From positions 20,642 through 84,641 of the forward strand of contig WEDG01011499.1 in NCBI GenBank assembly GCA_017591395.1: a stretch of 64,000 bases of DNA. Direction: 5' to 3'. Positions within the stretch are counted from its first letter, which is position 1. The number at the start of each line of letters is the position of its first letter. Source of the stretch: Schistocephalus solidus. Lineage: Eukaryota > Platyhelminthes > Cestoda > Diphyllobothriidea > Diphyllobothriidae. The position numbers and the translations under genes are program-made. Below are positions 23,001 to 34,600 of this stretch, in pieces. The notes under the pieces were generated by a model, which was given only the letters and a program-made list of their open reading frames with translations, did not search any database and was not told where the DNA came from.

Positions 23001-25010
23001 TGGTTGATTTTCTTAGACCAAAATATTCATTAAGTTTCGGTTCCTACACTAAATCTTTACTTACGAATACTCAGAGGCAATGTCCTACACTTTATAATTA
23101 CAAAAATCATCATTCCGATTTTTCTCTTGAACTGACATTCCAGAAACCACATAGAGAACGTTCTGGGACACACTGACGACCCGAAGCCCTCGTTGCTGTG
23201 TAATGCAGTAGCAGAAACATCGGCGACACAGAAGACTGGGCTTTAGGCAAGTACCTATGTCGGGAGTAAGGTATACTATCTTTGCCATTTACAGATCATA
23301 CTTCTTTTATCAATACGTGTTTTATAAATAGGCATTACTTGCTTATTCCACAGCGGTTGATACTCTTTGACCAAAATATTTATTTAAATTTTGGTTTTGA
23401 ATCTAAAAAGTCGTGTCTGGGTCCTTTGAATTGATTTCCTGCCCTTTTTACTTTCAGATATTATATCTCGAATATTATCTGGTGTGCATATAGAAGAAAC
23501 CGCATAGAGAACGCTGGGTGGCCAACTGTGGAACTCAAAACCTCACAGCTGCACCAGGCATAATACGTGTCTGGCCTTTGAATAAGTAACTATGTAAGAA
23601 GTACAGGATGCATCTTTGCCATATACCTGTTATAAAATTTATTCTGTGGCGTATTTTGCAGTTGTTGACTGTTTGAGAACAAGATGCTCATTTAAATTTC
23701 CAGGTCTGTCCCAAATTTCATATACGGATCACCTGACTCCTTGTTCAGAAATTATTTTTGCGATTATTATCTGGTATCCTTATACCAGGAACCACAAAGA
23801 GAAGGCTTCGGGACCCACTGAGGAGCCGAAGCCCTCATTGCTGTGTCATACAGTAGCAGAAACGTCGCCGAATCGCAATTTTTGTCTATGAGCAAAGAAC
23901 TATCTCGGGAGTGCCGTATAACTTCTTTGGCATATACCTATCATACTACTTGCAGTTCTTATTGGATATAGGATGGGCATTATGCGCTTATTTGACAGTG
24001 GCCGATTGCCTTCGAGAGAGACTTTCATTGACATTTTGGTTCTGACCCTGAAAAGTCATATCCTGATCACTTAATTTCATGTCCCGGACATAATTATTTC
24101 AAAAATTATTTTCCCGATTATGTTTTTGAGTACAAATACCTTTAATCACAAAGAGAATGCTAGTGGGCTCCCTGAGGTCCCGAACGACTCTTACCTGTTT
24201 CGTGCAGTAGCAGAATCATTGGCAATAAACTTGTCTGGTGTTTCGGTTATTACCTATGTCGGGGTGACTGTATATTATCTTTGCCATCTACATTTCCTTG
24301 TACTTGTATTTCTTCTTATTTGCCCTATGGGCATAACGTGGTTATTACCCAGTGTTCGATTGTCTTCCCCCCAGATGTTCATTTGAATTTCTGGCCTAAC
24401 CCTTCAAAGTCATGTCCGCATCACCTAACCTAATATCTTGCGCCTAATAATTTCATAAGTTCGTTCTCAGGCTTTTGTGTGTAATCCATATACCAGAAAC
24501 GTCATAGTGAATGCTAAGCGACCCACTGAGGTGCCGAAACCCTCGCATCTGTGTCATGGAATAGCAGAATCATCGGCGAAACCTATGTCTGGTCTGTTGG
24601 CTATTACCTATCTAGCGAGTACGTTAAACTCTCTTTCCAAATGATGTTTCATACTACTAGTAGAATGGACTTCGAGGGGTTATTTCATAGTGGTTTATTT
24701 TCTTCGACAAAGATTTTCATTGAAATTTTTTACTTGACCATTAAAGTCATATCGGGATCACCTGACTCCATGTTCTGCACTTAATAATTTCAAAATTAAT
24801 TCCCTTTGTTTTCCCTTGAGTGCATGTAATAGAAAATGCATAGAGAACGCTGAGCCACCCACTTTGATGCCAAACCCCTCATCCCTGTGTCAATCAGTAG
24901 CAGGAAACAAAGTCAAAGCAGATGTCTGCGCTTTTACCTATTACCTATGCCGCGAGTACAGTATATATAAATATATATGCATTACAAACCGAGCAGCCAA
25001 AGAAACATAA
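20096..25010 (+). repeat. Diverged tandem array of about 350-bp units
   Basis: About fifteen head-to-tail units. An anchor related to TGTGTCATGCAGTAGCAGAA recurs near 20,324, 20,659, 21,010, 21,365, 21,717, 22,078, 22,354, 22,694, 22,846, 23,196, 23,555, 23,841, 24,197, 24,550 and 24,886. Most spacings are 335-361; shorter ones near 22,354, 22,846 and 23,841 mark internally deleted or partial units. Other conserved blocks, in order, are GTATACCATCTTTGCCATAT, TTGATTTTCTTCGACCCA, TCTGACACTAAAAAGTCAT, TTTCCCCGATTATT, GGAGTCCATATACC and ACATAGAGAACGCT. Units differ by many substitutions, so the array is old. Short frames inside units are not shared between units, so it is not coding. Confidence 0.9.
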
Positions 25011-26630
25011 TTTGAAGTAAATGAGATTTTTAGGAATTTAAACGAACATTATATGGTATATTTTCCAAGCTGGTTCACGGGACCATTGCATGATGTTCAG
25101 AAAGTATGCAAAACAGGTTGAATGTTAGCCTGTCTTAAAAATTGATATTGCTTATCCATTTCTGTTTATGGTTGGATGCTCTGTTCAAACATCGTGCTCC
25201 GAGTGAATATCATTTTTTCCATTGTTATCTGAATTGAGCCTTAACGCCATCCAATGCAATGTACCAATTCAAAGATGAAAAATTGCCATGAATGGCCTGT
25301 AGAAATTCTCGGATTGGATTTTGTTTTATTTTTAATGTTGTTACTTTTATATTATTTTACTTAAGGGCATGTTTTATCCCTTGCTAATTTATGTTCAGGT
25401 TCAAAATATAAATGGGTACTTGGGACTTTCTCGTTGCGTTACTGCCCGATAATGTGCATGAATTAGTGTAGAGGTTGCCTTTTTAGTTTGGAACCAAACT
25501 TCTTCATAGCAATTGTAGCATACAATATTGCAGAGGGAAATAGGGCCAAGAATGCAAGCTAAGTAGATACAGAAACCTTAATTTTTTAGGAAATTTGGAG
25601 ATAATCTTGGCATTTTTTGGCTTAATTCAGTGATATCAACGCAAAAGTAGAGTAAATCGGAGGATAATAGCTCGCCAGCTGCAATTGTGAGTCCTAGTAA
25701 TTTTGTCAGAAGTTATATATAATTTCTAATCCTTTTTTCATGGATGGAGTTTGAAATTGGGTGTCCCGATTTAGGATACAGTCGTACGCAAGGGTACATT
25801 AGATATATGAATTTCCGATAGTCCATAGATTGTGGCTCTTGCTGTTTCAGTTTGTCTTTGAGCGTTCAAATAGTTCCCAGTAGTTGCTTCTTCCCTCTAA
25901 GACGCTTCAGGACTTCATCAATTGGTGAAATGCATGCATTTCTACGGTTGGGTCAATATGCTTTAAAGGTTGATATATATTTGAACAAGGATAGCATCGA
26001 TTCTTTGTATTCTATTACCGTCAGGATTGCAGGGAAATCTTCATTTTTTCTGGATAATGATAATATTGACAGGGTACTAAGGTCTCTTATTCTTTGTGTG
26101 GTATTACTGAACATAAAAATGAACCACTAATTAAAGTTTCGAAATTTCTGCTGCCTGTAATGAGCAGCAATTATGACAGTGACAATCGTGTTTTAACCGT
26201 TACGGGATAAAAATCCATATCCTCGGTTAAATCTCATGACAGGTTCTACCTCTACTAGAGACAAAGTAACGTAGCTTAATGGAAAATGGGAAGCGAGCGC
26301 ATTCACAGTCAATTTGATGACGCAATAAAATTGACGCTTGTTGGCACATGATACAGCCATCCGAGAAATCGTTTGTTAAGAACGATTAAACAATGCACGG
26401 CGATTTGTGTGATCTGAAAGACCACTGACGAGTTGGGAAGAGAAACTCGAAAACGTCGCATTATAACCTCGGTAAACATATAATTGGGCTGTCATTATTA
26501 CGTTTTAGATGCAGTTTTTTTCCTTTTAATACACGTAGGCAGAAAAGCTATCAGATAAAAACAATTGAAAAGGGAATTTAAATTTAAGTTTTTCTTCCTG
26601 CAATTAGGCAGCCATATAAAACCTAAGTCT
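25011..26630. other. AT-rich flank of the tandem array
   Basis: No supported gene. A 92-codon plus frame at 25,852-26,130 has no recognisable domain and no flanking splice sites I would trust. Confidence 0.35.
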
Positions 26631-26639
26631 TACATAACC

Positions 26640-26715
26640 CGAGGTTCGAACCCGCATTTATTAGCTTAGACGTTCAACATCCTGAAAACTGTGCCATTGG
26701 CTATCTGTAATGTCG
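26640..26715 (-). mobile_element. tRNA-like SINE head
   Basis: On the minus strand an A-box-like TAGCCAATGGCACAG is followed about 30 bases later by a perfect B box, GGGTTCGAACCTC. The spacing fits a tRNA-derived pol III promoter. No intact acceptor stem is evident, so this is a SINE head or tRNA pseudogene rather than a functional tRNA. Confidence 0.45.
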
Positions 26716-26802
26716 ATTCACAATCTTAACATTCGGTTATATTCTTGATCGTTTCCGACCAGTCAATGAATCCGTTTTAAGGCTTTTTACATCTAAACAA
26801 AT

Positions 26803-26895
26803 GAAAGGGGGCTCGAACCTGTGGTTGCGTATGGCTGTCCGATAACGGCTAATAATCGTAAATGGAGCATTACAAACTCCCTTCTCTTTTTCTTT
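26803..26895 (+). mobile_element. SINE copy, truncated
   Basis: Starts with a B-box-like GGCTCGAACCTGTGG, then a degenerate copy of the family body (TATGGCTGTCCGATAACGGC, then TAATAATCGTAAATGGAGCA), then CTCCCTTCTC. The order matches the better-preserved copies near 4.1 and 30.4 kb. Confidence 0.55.
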
Positions 26896-27950
26896 ATGCT
26901 TATTCTACACATATTACCAATCACTGTGTGTCTGCCTACAGGACTTTAGATCCAGTTCTAAAGTATATACTGACAAACGTCATCCTCCATCAGAAATATG
27001 CCTTATTTCAGCTGATAATATAATCCCGTGGCACATTGTTTAAGATGTGAGAATTCTAACTAAACGCGTGTTTAATAAGTGGCTTTTGTAAACATTGATT
27101 CTCTGTCAAATAATTTACTTTTTATATACTTACGTGCACTAAATATGGAAATGGGCTCGGACTGCTTACACTACGCAGTCCGTTAGACATCTTATGCTAC
27201 CTGGCTGGATCTAGTTAACTGAGGACAATCATACACTGACTAATTTCCTAAGAGACCTAGTATGTGCTTACCGGCAAATGCATGCGAGCTAATTGAAAAT
27301 GTTTGGTGACCTCAGACAGTTTCAATTACACTAAAGCAAAGGCAGTGTTTCGATAAAGTAGACTGCATAACCACTTGGGCTACGAAGAATTATCCTCAGT
27401 CATGACGTTTATTATATTTCGGCAGAGTAAAGCACCTTGTCTACAGCGACCTGAGAAATCCGCTTATTCTGTCAAATAATGCTGACTGCTAAAGCGGAAT
27501 GTTTTAAAAAATCTGCCTAGAATTAACTAATTGACTAATAGGTCGTTTTGGAAGATTGAAATGATCCATTAATATCTCACACCGACTGCTTACTCGCGTG
27601 ACAAAGTAAAGTGGGCCCAGCGAGTCACGTAACACGATCAGGAAATATCCTCTTTCGTAGTTTGAATTCCCGATTGTGGCCTAGAGGACAATGAGATGGT
27701 GGCTTAATTGCTTGAAAGATCAATTTGATGAAAAATGATTCCCAGCCGCTACAAATTAGGGTCAGCTATGACTGGCTTCCTTACGACTTATAACCAACAA
27801 ATTGCTTTACAGACCCCGTGTCTTTATCGGTTATCAAATTCTCCTTAGTAAACTCAGTTTCTGGAGCGGATCAAACGAGTGTGAGGGCATGCTGTATTTG
27901 GTTAAAACTGGCAGCTAAAGCTGTCAGTGAAGTGCATTAAACACAGAACG
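26896..27950. other. Non-coding stretch, possibly 5' part of a retroelement
   Basis: Moderate GC and free of long AT runs. The right part could be the eroded upstream reverse-transcriptase region of the Penelope-like element that follows, but I can read no motif in it. Confidence 0.25.
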
Positions 27951-27959
27951 ATAAGGTGG

Positions 27960-28510
27960 TGAGATTGTGAAACTCAGGTATCTCGGCCAACTCCCTGAAT
28001 TCACTCTCACGATGCACTTCACTTTCGAAGGGACACTTTATGAAAAGGCCAAGGAGATGCGAATGGGATTACCACTATCCAACTTCCTTAGGGTGAGAAT
28101 TCTCCAAAATCTATTCTCCAAGTACTCTTAACCAACAAGGCAACGTTTTGGACGCGAAATGCTGACGATAGTTTAGCTATCATTAGGTGGGTAATAATCC
28201 AGTATTTTCATGATATCCACACTGAAATTGAAACGCAACAACCAAATGCTTCTCCTGGACGTTGTCGTCGATTGAAAATAATATGCTTACCTATAAACAA
28301 TGGTGCATACAAAGGCCATTAACATGCGGCAAATCCTCAGTTACAATAAAAAAGCACATATCTTGCCGCCAACTTGAGTGCGACCACTACATTAGGACAA
28401 AACCACACTGCTGAGAGCCTGGCAACAAAAGATCAGAACTGCACTATCTCCGGTGCTGCTTCATGATCAACAGTTATTCTAGTAACTTTAATGAACGCAG
28501 CAGGCCGTCT
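27960..28510 (+). pseudogene. Penelope-like element remnant: reverse-transcriptase domain
   Basis: Plus-strand frames, joined only by noting where they shift, show Penelope-type reverse-transcriptase motifs in the right order. FTFEGTLYEKAKEMRMGLPL lies at 28,018-28,077 (family pattern: F.F....Y....GTPMGSP.S). FWTRNADDSLAII starts at 28,146, with the catalytic Asp pair at 28,164-28,169 and NADD in place of YVDD. LLLDVVV lies near 28,249, QILSYN near 28,330, and ELHYLRCCF near 28,430. At least one frameshift and several stops separate them, so it cannot be active. It normally copies RNA for target-primed integration. I could not find its endonuclease domain downstream with confidence. Confidence 0.75.
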
Positions 28511-30370
28511 AAGCCAAGCCAAAGTTTGCAGACAAAAAGTCAGAAGCTGGCGTCCACCTCCGTTTAACAACAACGTTTAGGAGGCTGTTGGAAATCTCTT
28601 AAAACCACTGTTATTCCAAATGTCTCAGCGTCCGGGGTCAATATTTATATATTTGGTCACGAACTGTAAGGTGTCTCGTACGGCAACCGTCCTCTTCCTG
28701 CTCCGGTTTAACTCTATTGAAGTTAACTGCATAAGGCAACGTAGAAACGATGACAAATCCGTCTTAAAGATCACCTGAGAGCACGAAAATTACAGATTTA
28801 TTGTCTATGGTAACGCAACGCTATGATGAATCTGCACACGTGTACGCTTTCCACAATACCGAAGGCCAGGATCAACGTAATGATCGCATAGCCGCAGGAC
28901 CACTCAAGGCATGAAAATAGGAACAACCTTTATCGACAATTTTGTGACGCTTACTCCAGCCTATCAGGCTCCCACACGTGATACAGGCAAAAAATGGATC
29001 AATGCACGGCGATTCCATGACGGGTACGCAAGTTAGCGCATCACAGCACTGAGATGGCGATGATGTTGTTTTTACTAAGGGCGTATCATCCATTAATCTG
29101 GAAGAAGATAAAACATAGTCGCAGATATATGAATGAGATTGCCAGCCTAGCTGCCAATTTCCAGATGTCTGCTGTTGACGAAACCTGTCCGCTATGGTTT
29201 CGGCAAGCCGGTGGACGATAACAACCAAATTTGAATCACGGACCCTCTTCATCAGGTAGCACGATGATTAAGAACCATATCGATACTCCTTTCTCACTGC
29301 CACACCGACAGCATACGTAAACCGTTTTACAACGACCATCCTTATCTATAACTTCTGTAAAGCTGGATGCAAAGCTCGTCTCTGAAATGGAACCTTATCT
29401 GTTTTTTAAAGGTCAGGCAACTTAAATTTTGGTTCCAGAGATCGTCCTTTTCTTCTCAAATGTGTATGGAAGTGCGTGCGTTTTGCTATTAAAATTAAAT
29501 ATCTATCTATTAAATGCAGGCTGAAATAGACAAGATTTGCTGAACATTACCAAAATTGTCGTCAGTAATCAGCCATACACAATCTCAGGTTTGCAATACC
29601 TGAGATAAGAACCCTGAATATTTAGTTATCGAGTCTACTTCTCTACTATTGACCCATGGGTTCATAGTCATCGTGTGTGTAGTGGGAATAGTAACTGTGT
29701 TGAAAACGTGTTTACAGACATTTGTACGGACCATTTTCGTTTAAGTTTGACTAAAGGTTCGATCAGTAACGCACAGTGGCAGTCGATTTGTGGCCAGAAA
29801 TTTATTCAAAATGGAATATTGACCAATACAACAGAGAGACTGGAGTGCAAATTTCTGGCTAATAAGCCATCAAAAACCGTTTCGACTTAACCCAAGATAG
29901 CAGAACGTGCGTTTGCAAACGCTATTTAATGGGTAAGATGCCAAAACCTATGAGCATTAAGTCAAGTAAGAGCACTCTGTAGACGTACAACGGCTAAGCG
30001 CATAAGCGGTAATTGTATTCCCTCTACTGATATGCAGAATAATATTACTGAAAAAGGCCAGGTAGGCTGGAATCACCAACAGCCAGTCAAAGTTAACTCC
30101 AGGTTTTACAATAATGAAAGTTCGAAGCCTCGACCTGTTGGTAAGATGTCCAACATCCTAATAATTGCTCCACGAACTTGGTATCCTGTTGGTTGCTACA
30201 CAAGTAGAGCAACGCTCGTCGATTGCATTGCATAACTAGCTTCTCTCGATAAACCTTGAAACTCACTTTCGATACCCGTCAGCAACTCACAACTTACAGG
30301 ACACCAAGCTCCTACTTCAATGGTAACTGCACTTGAATTCTAACTAACAGGTCAAGTGTTCAGGCCTCAG
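28511..30370. mobile_element. Probable continuation of decayed retroelement sequence
   Basis: GC stays above the local average to about 29.4 kb. A 126-codon minus-strand frame (28,872-29,252) looks cysteine-rich but matches no family I recognise, and the opposite strand is the expected one for the element. I treat it as an antisense chance frame. The part after 29.5 kb holds nothing supportable. Confidence 0.3.
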
Positions 30371-30379
30371 GGTCACAAA

Positions 30380-30560
30380 ATCAGGGAGTGTTTATGGCTG
30401 ACCGATGATGTCTAACAAGTCAGAAGTGGTCATCCCAGTCTCCCTTGCTTTGTTTAGCAATTTTGCTCTGCCAATTCTACTAGGCGTTCCCTGGAAGCTG
30501 ATTTTAGTTGAACTTGGGTCCCAATGCATAACGGGACGATTGCGTCCCCATAACAAATCT
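30380..30560 (+). mobile_element. SINE copy
   Basis: Body TGGCTGACCGATGATGTCTA, then AAGTCAGAAGTGGTCATCCC, then GTCTCCCTTGC, then TTTGCTCTGCCAATTCTACT and a tail with GATTGCGTCCCC. The same blocks in the same order occur near 40.7 and 41.0 kb. The tRNA head is not recognisable here. Confidence 0.6.
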
Positions 30561-31394
30561 ATAAAATGTATTTTAGTTTGAAAAAATACTTGTGTGGGCT
30601 TCGAGTTTAACTTATCACGCATCCTACTCAAAATTATTTTATGGACTGAGGATGCCGGCGTTTAAAAAACGTCTTTCCAGGTGCTTGCAAAAATCCATTG
30701 ATTTTTGAAACCTTATACATTTGAGTATATTTTTTCAGAAAGTATGGAGAAATCTATTTATCTCGCACTCAGATGATAGCAAGTTTTCTTCAAAAAATAT
30801 TTTTAAAGAATGTGATTTTTGGTTTGAAAAATGTTCTTTATTATGATATTGAGACTTATGATGTTTTTTGTTACTGCATCTTAACTGTAAATGTTTCAGA
30901 GTTGCTTATCAAGTATAGCTCAGATAAATGTGTCTTGTTATCTAAAAAAATTATGCACCCTAAAGTTCGGAAACCGTCAGTGTAAGTGAAAATGAGTTTA
31001 GATTCAAAAGTTTTCACCAATTTAAGATGTTTGTTTAAATGGAAGGCGCCAATTAAATAATTTTTTTGACAATTGTTAGACAAAATATGCATTCAAATTA
31101 TAAAGCCATTTAAGATTAATGTGACACGTGTTTACTACCTTTATAGTCATTTGTTGCAGGGATGTATTTTCAGAAGGTCTGAATAAATATCGTTTGACAG
31201 CCTGTATCCAAGAAAATATGAAATATGCTGGGATAAGGCTGCATGTTTATTTATTTTAAAAGCCTAATGAAGTCATTTAAAGATTTGAAAATGGCATGGT
31301 TTTTGTTACCAATTCTGAAGGAAGAAGTTGCGATGCCTAAGATTTGTCATGGCTATCTAATGAGGGATAATACGCTAGAACTTTCTTTTTTGAT

Positions 31395-31505
31395 CTCTCT
31401 CAATTTTCACAGTAATGTTATTCTGCTTATCATACTGACCAATGTGTGGCTGTTGCGGGGCTCAAGAGTAAACCCCAGGACATAATGGGAGGGCCTAAGC
31501 CCATT
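31395..31505 (+). mobile_element. SINE 3' fragment
   Basis: Only the right half of the family is present: a GTAATGTTATTCTGCTTATC block, then ACCAATGTGTGGCTGTTGCG, then GGCTCAAGAGTAAACCCCAG. It matches the ends of the copies near 40.8 and 41.1 kb. Confidence 0.6.
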
Positions 31506-31539
31506 GTTAGAATTCTTCATTAAAACCGAAAGGATAAAG

Positions 31540-31612
31540 AATCCGTGGTGCACTAGATAGTGCAATGGATTTCGAACTAAGAGACAACGGATTCGAGCCT
31601 ATAGACGGTGGA
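31540..31612 (+). mobile_element. tRNA-like SINE head
   Basis: A tRNA-like promoter: GTGGTGCACTAGATAGTGCA with an A-box-like core, then, about 35 bases on, a B box GGATTCGAGCC. It is followed by no recognisable family body. It lies just after a SINE 3' fragment and may be the next element in a chain of insertions. Confidence 0.45.
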
Positions 31613-31639
31613 CATTCACTTTTGTGCTTTTGTTGTAAA

Positions 31640-34600
31640 ATCAGACAAAACTGCGCCCTCGCTTTTTGACCAAAACCACTTCAGTTGTGATCCTCTACCG
31701 CTAAGACATCGAGATATTAACTTCTATACTACGAAAGTCTCAGGGTAGTTCGAAAATCCAAGAAATTACTATGATCGCTCTCTAGGTCCATTTTTCGTCT
31801 TGTATGTAATTATGAAAACAAATTGAGTCATTTTACGCCTGATATTTTCAATTTCTTTACTATGTCAAGCAACATTTGCGCTACCCGGTAGATAAGTCAG
31901 AGGCAGTGACAGGCATTGGGATGGATTTAATTTGAGCATGCATTTTCCAGTTACAATTTGGCAGTTCATCATCAATATAAGAGGAGGCCTCGGCGTCTTT
32001 TTTATTAAGTAGAAATAATGCCTTTTCTTGGTGCCAGGTCACATCAGCGCGCTTATAATAACTTTTGGGTTCTCAGTGAATGCCTCTTGATGTGGAGGTT
32101 TCACAGTTAACAGAAACCTCTCTAAAAATGAATCCCACTGTCAGTGCTTAGATGTCTCGGAGTGAAGGCTAACCAATCACAGGCAGCGCATTAAAGGTAT
32201 TCAAGTTTTCAACATCTCTTGGTATTGATGGGGGTACATTTGATGTTTCTGTGAATAAGAACAGGACGCACACTAATGCTTTATAATTTGAAACCTGAGA
32301 AAGTTGAAATAATAAAAGGCTTCTATTTAACTGGTGGAAACGTGACGTAGAAACCAACGTCGAAACGCGGAGGGACGAAATGTCAGGCAGGGAGACATAA
32401 GCTACCGCGTCTGCATATTCATGTCTTGTTTGGGTAGGCGTGCCAGTTGCTACCCGTTAAAGGAAAGATAAACATATCGTCTTAAAGTATCCAGGTGGCG
32501 CATAGGTAAGGACATGAATAAGCTACAAAGTCATGGCTTAAGTTGCCCAATGTCTTATCTACCTGACTTTGCCAGTGTTCGCTTACCTGATTCGTGTCCT
32601 GCTAGGTGGACAACTAATTTTGCCCTTTGCTCAATCCTTTTGACGGTCATATGCTGTGAAAAAACTCTACTGCGCATATTTCCAATCACATTTACGTAAA
32701 AATACGTAAAATGAGGCAAGATATATGAGAATTATAAGCTTATTTTTTTAAAGTTGTTCAATCAAGATCGAGACATAACAGTTAATTTCAGTTATTAATC
32801 TTGTAGTTATTTTGAAGGTTTTATATAATAGGTATGACAAGAACCACTAAAGAATACCTCCGATTTCACCGCGTCTGATACATTTTTAATGTTATGCCCA
32901 CATTTAAAAAAGGCCTAGCTCAATCGATAAAATTCGAGGCCTGGGTTTACCCTGGTCGTTGTTCGTTAGCCACTGTAAATTATATTGATCTAAGGTATTA
33001 TATAAGTACCAATCTAAAAGTAAGTGCACTTACTTATAAAGACACGTATACCATAACTACAATTTGACCAATAAAATATTTTTGATCGCCGCTAGCATAA
33101 ACATTGGTGCTATAAGTATGCTTGATGTAATATGGCCCGAAAAAAGCAACATTTACATCATAAAGTGTAATTGCGCGTATGGTATAAGAACGCAAAAGTT
33201 TAAATCATGCATGGTGCCAAAAAAATGATAAAAAACAAAGCGGTTAACTAAGCAAAATTTCTATTTCTAAACTAAAATCGAAAGTATATTGTATACATAT
33301 GAAATTTGCATAATTTTATCGGCCACCTTCTTCAAGGTTGCTTTCAAAAAAAACAAAAACAATCCTATCAAGGATGGCAAGCACTTCAATCGAGCAGTAC
33401 ACTAGAGTTATCTGCATCTGGCTATAGTTTTTAAATTAAACATTTTGTTTAAGGGAGAAATAAATATTATCGGTTTAATGGGGATTAAGCTGACCTGGTG
33501 TTGTAAGGGCTTGGAATTTGAATTATCAAAAAATGAGCTGCGTCATTTTGAAAAATTCAAAATTTGGCAAGTGCCAATTTGTACATTATGACAAGCCTAA
33601 GAGTAAATAAAAGTTCCTTTTATGTCATTTTATGTGTTGCACAACTTATCGTTGTACAACAATGTTAAGTCACTTCTATTGCATTAAAAACGAAAATATT
33701 AAGTATGAGCAGAAAGCTGGTCAATGATTTTTCTTTGTCATTTTCATGAGGCGTGTGTACGTGATAATTTTAATTCTCTCGCACAACTGCCGCATAATCT
33801 TTCATTTTGAAGCACAGAAACAAATGCCGAGAAAAGAAACAAACATTTGAGCAAAAAGCAAACTACCATTTCCATTTAATCTTACGTAAAAGACTGACAA
33901 TAAAGACCGTTTAGTTTTCTTTGACATGTTTCTAAATATTAAAATGTTAATATACTTTGGAGTTTTTATATGATATCTTACCCGCATGCCTTACTTGGCC
34001 TCTACGAAAAATATTTTATCTTAAAAACTACTCTCAATAACTTAAAAAGCCACATATGCGTTTCCTCGAATCTCACCAAGTTCAACTAAAATTTCCCCTA
34101 TAGTAGCGTACAAAGAAATCAAATTGGATTTATTTTTTCCACAAAATACAGATGGTTCATACGCATATTTAAGTAGACATCTATTATAATTTTCGCAATG
34201 GTGAATAAATACGGCCTAGTGAATCTGACATTCAGTGGTATACCAGGCTTTTAATTCTTGAAGTCTTACATGGCAAAGGCTATGAAAGATGGTAGAATGC
34301 AATATTTAATTCGTTCCCATACCTGGTAAAACTAAACTACAGGTCACCTCTAGATAATAACCATTAATATACCAGATTTGAATTCTTGCTTCAGTTTAAT
34401 TCCTTAAATGTTTTGAATCTAATCTACGGTAGTTTTACGGGATAAGCACATATTTTGGTCAGTTTTTCAAAGCAGCTTAATTGGAATAAAAGTGAATATT
34501 TTCACAATTACGTTTTTTTCATTTTCAACCAAAGGTAACATAGAATGTAGCCTCTGGCTTTTTTCACCACAAAAAATCTTTTTTGTTCCTTCAATTCATT

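Noticed and set aside
25852..26130. 92-codon plus-strand frame
   Set aside because: No recognisable domain and no convincing splice sites; isolated in non-coding flank.
28872..29252. 126-codon minus-strand frame, cysteine-rich, the longest frame in the window
   Set aside because: It lies in GC-richer decayed retroelement sequence, has no recognisable domain or splice sites, and is antisense to the element it overlaps.
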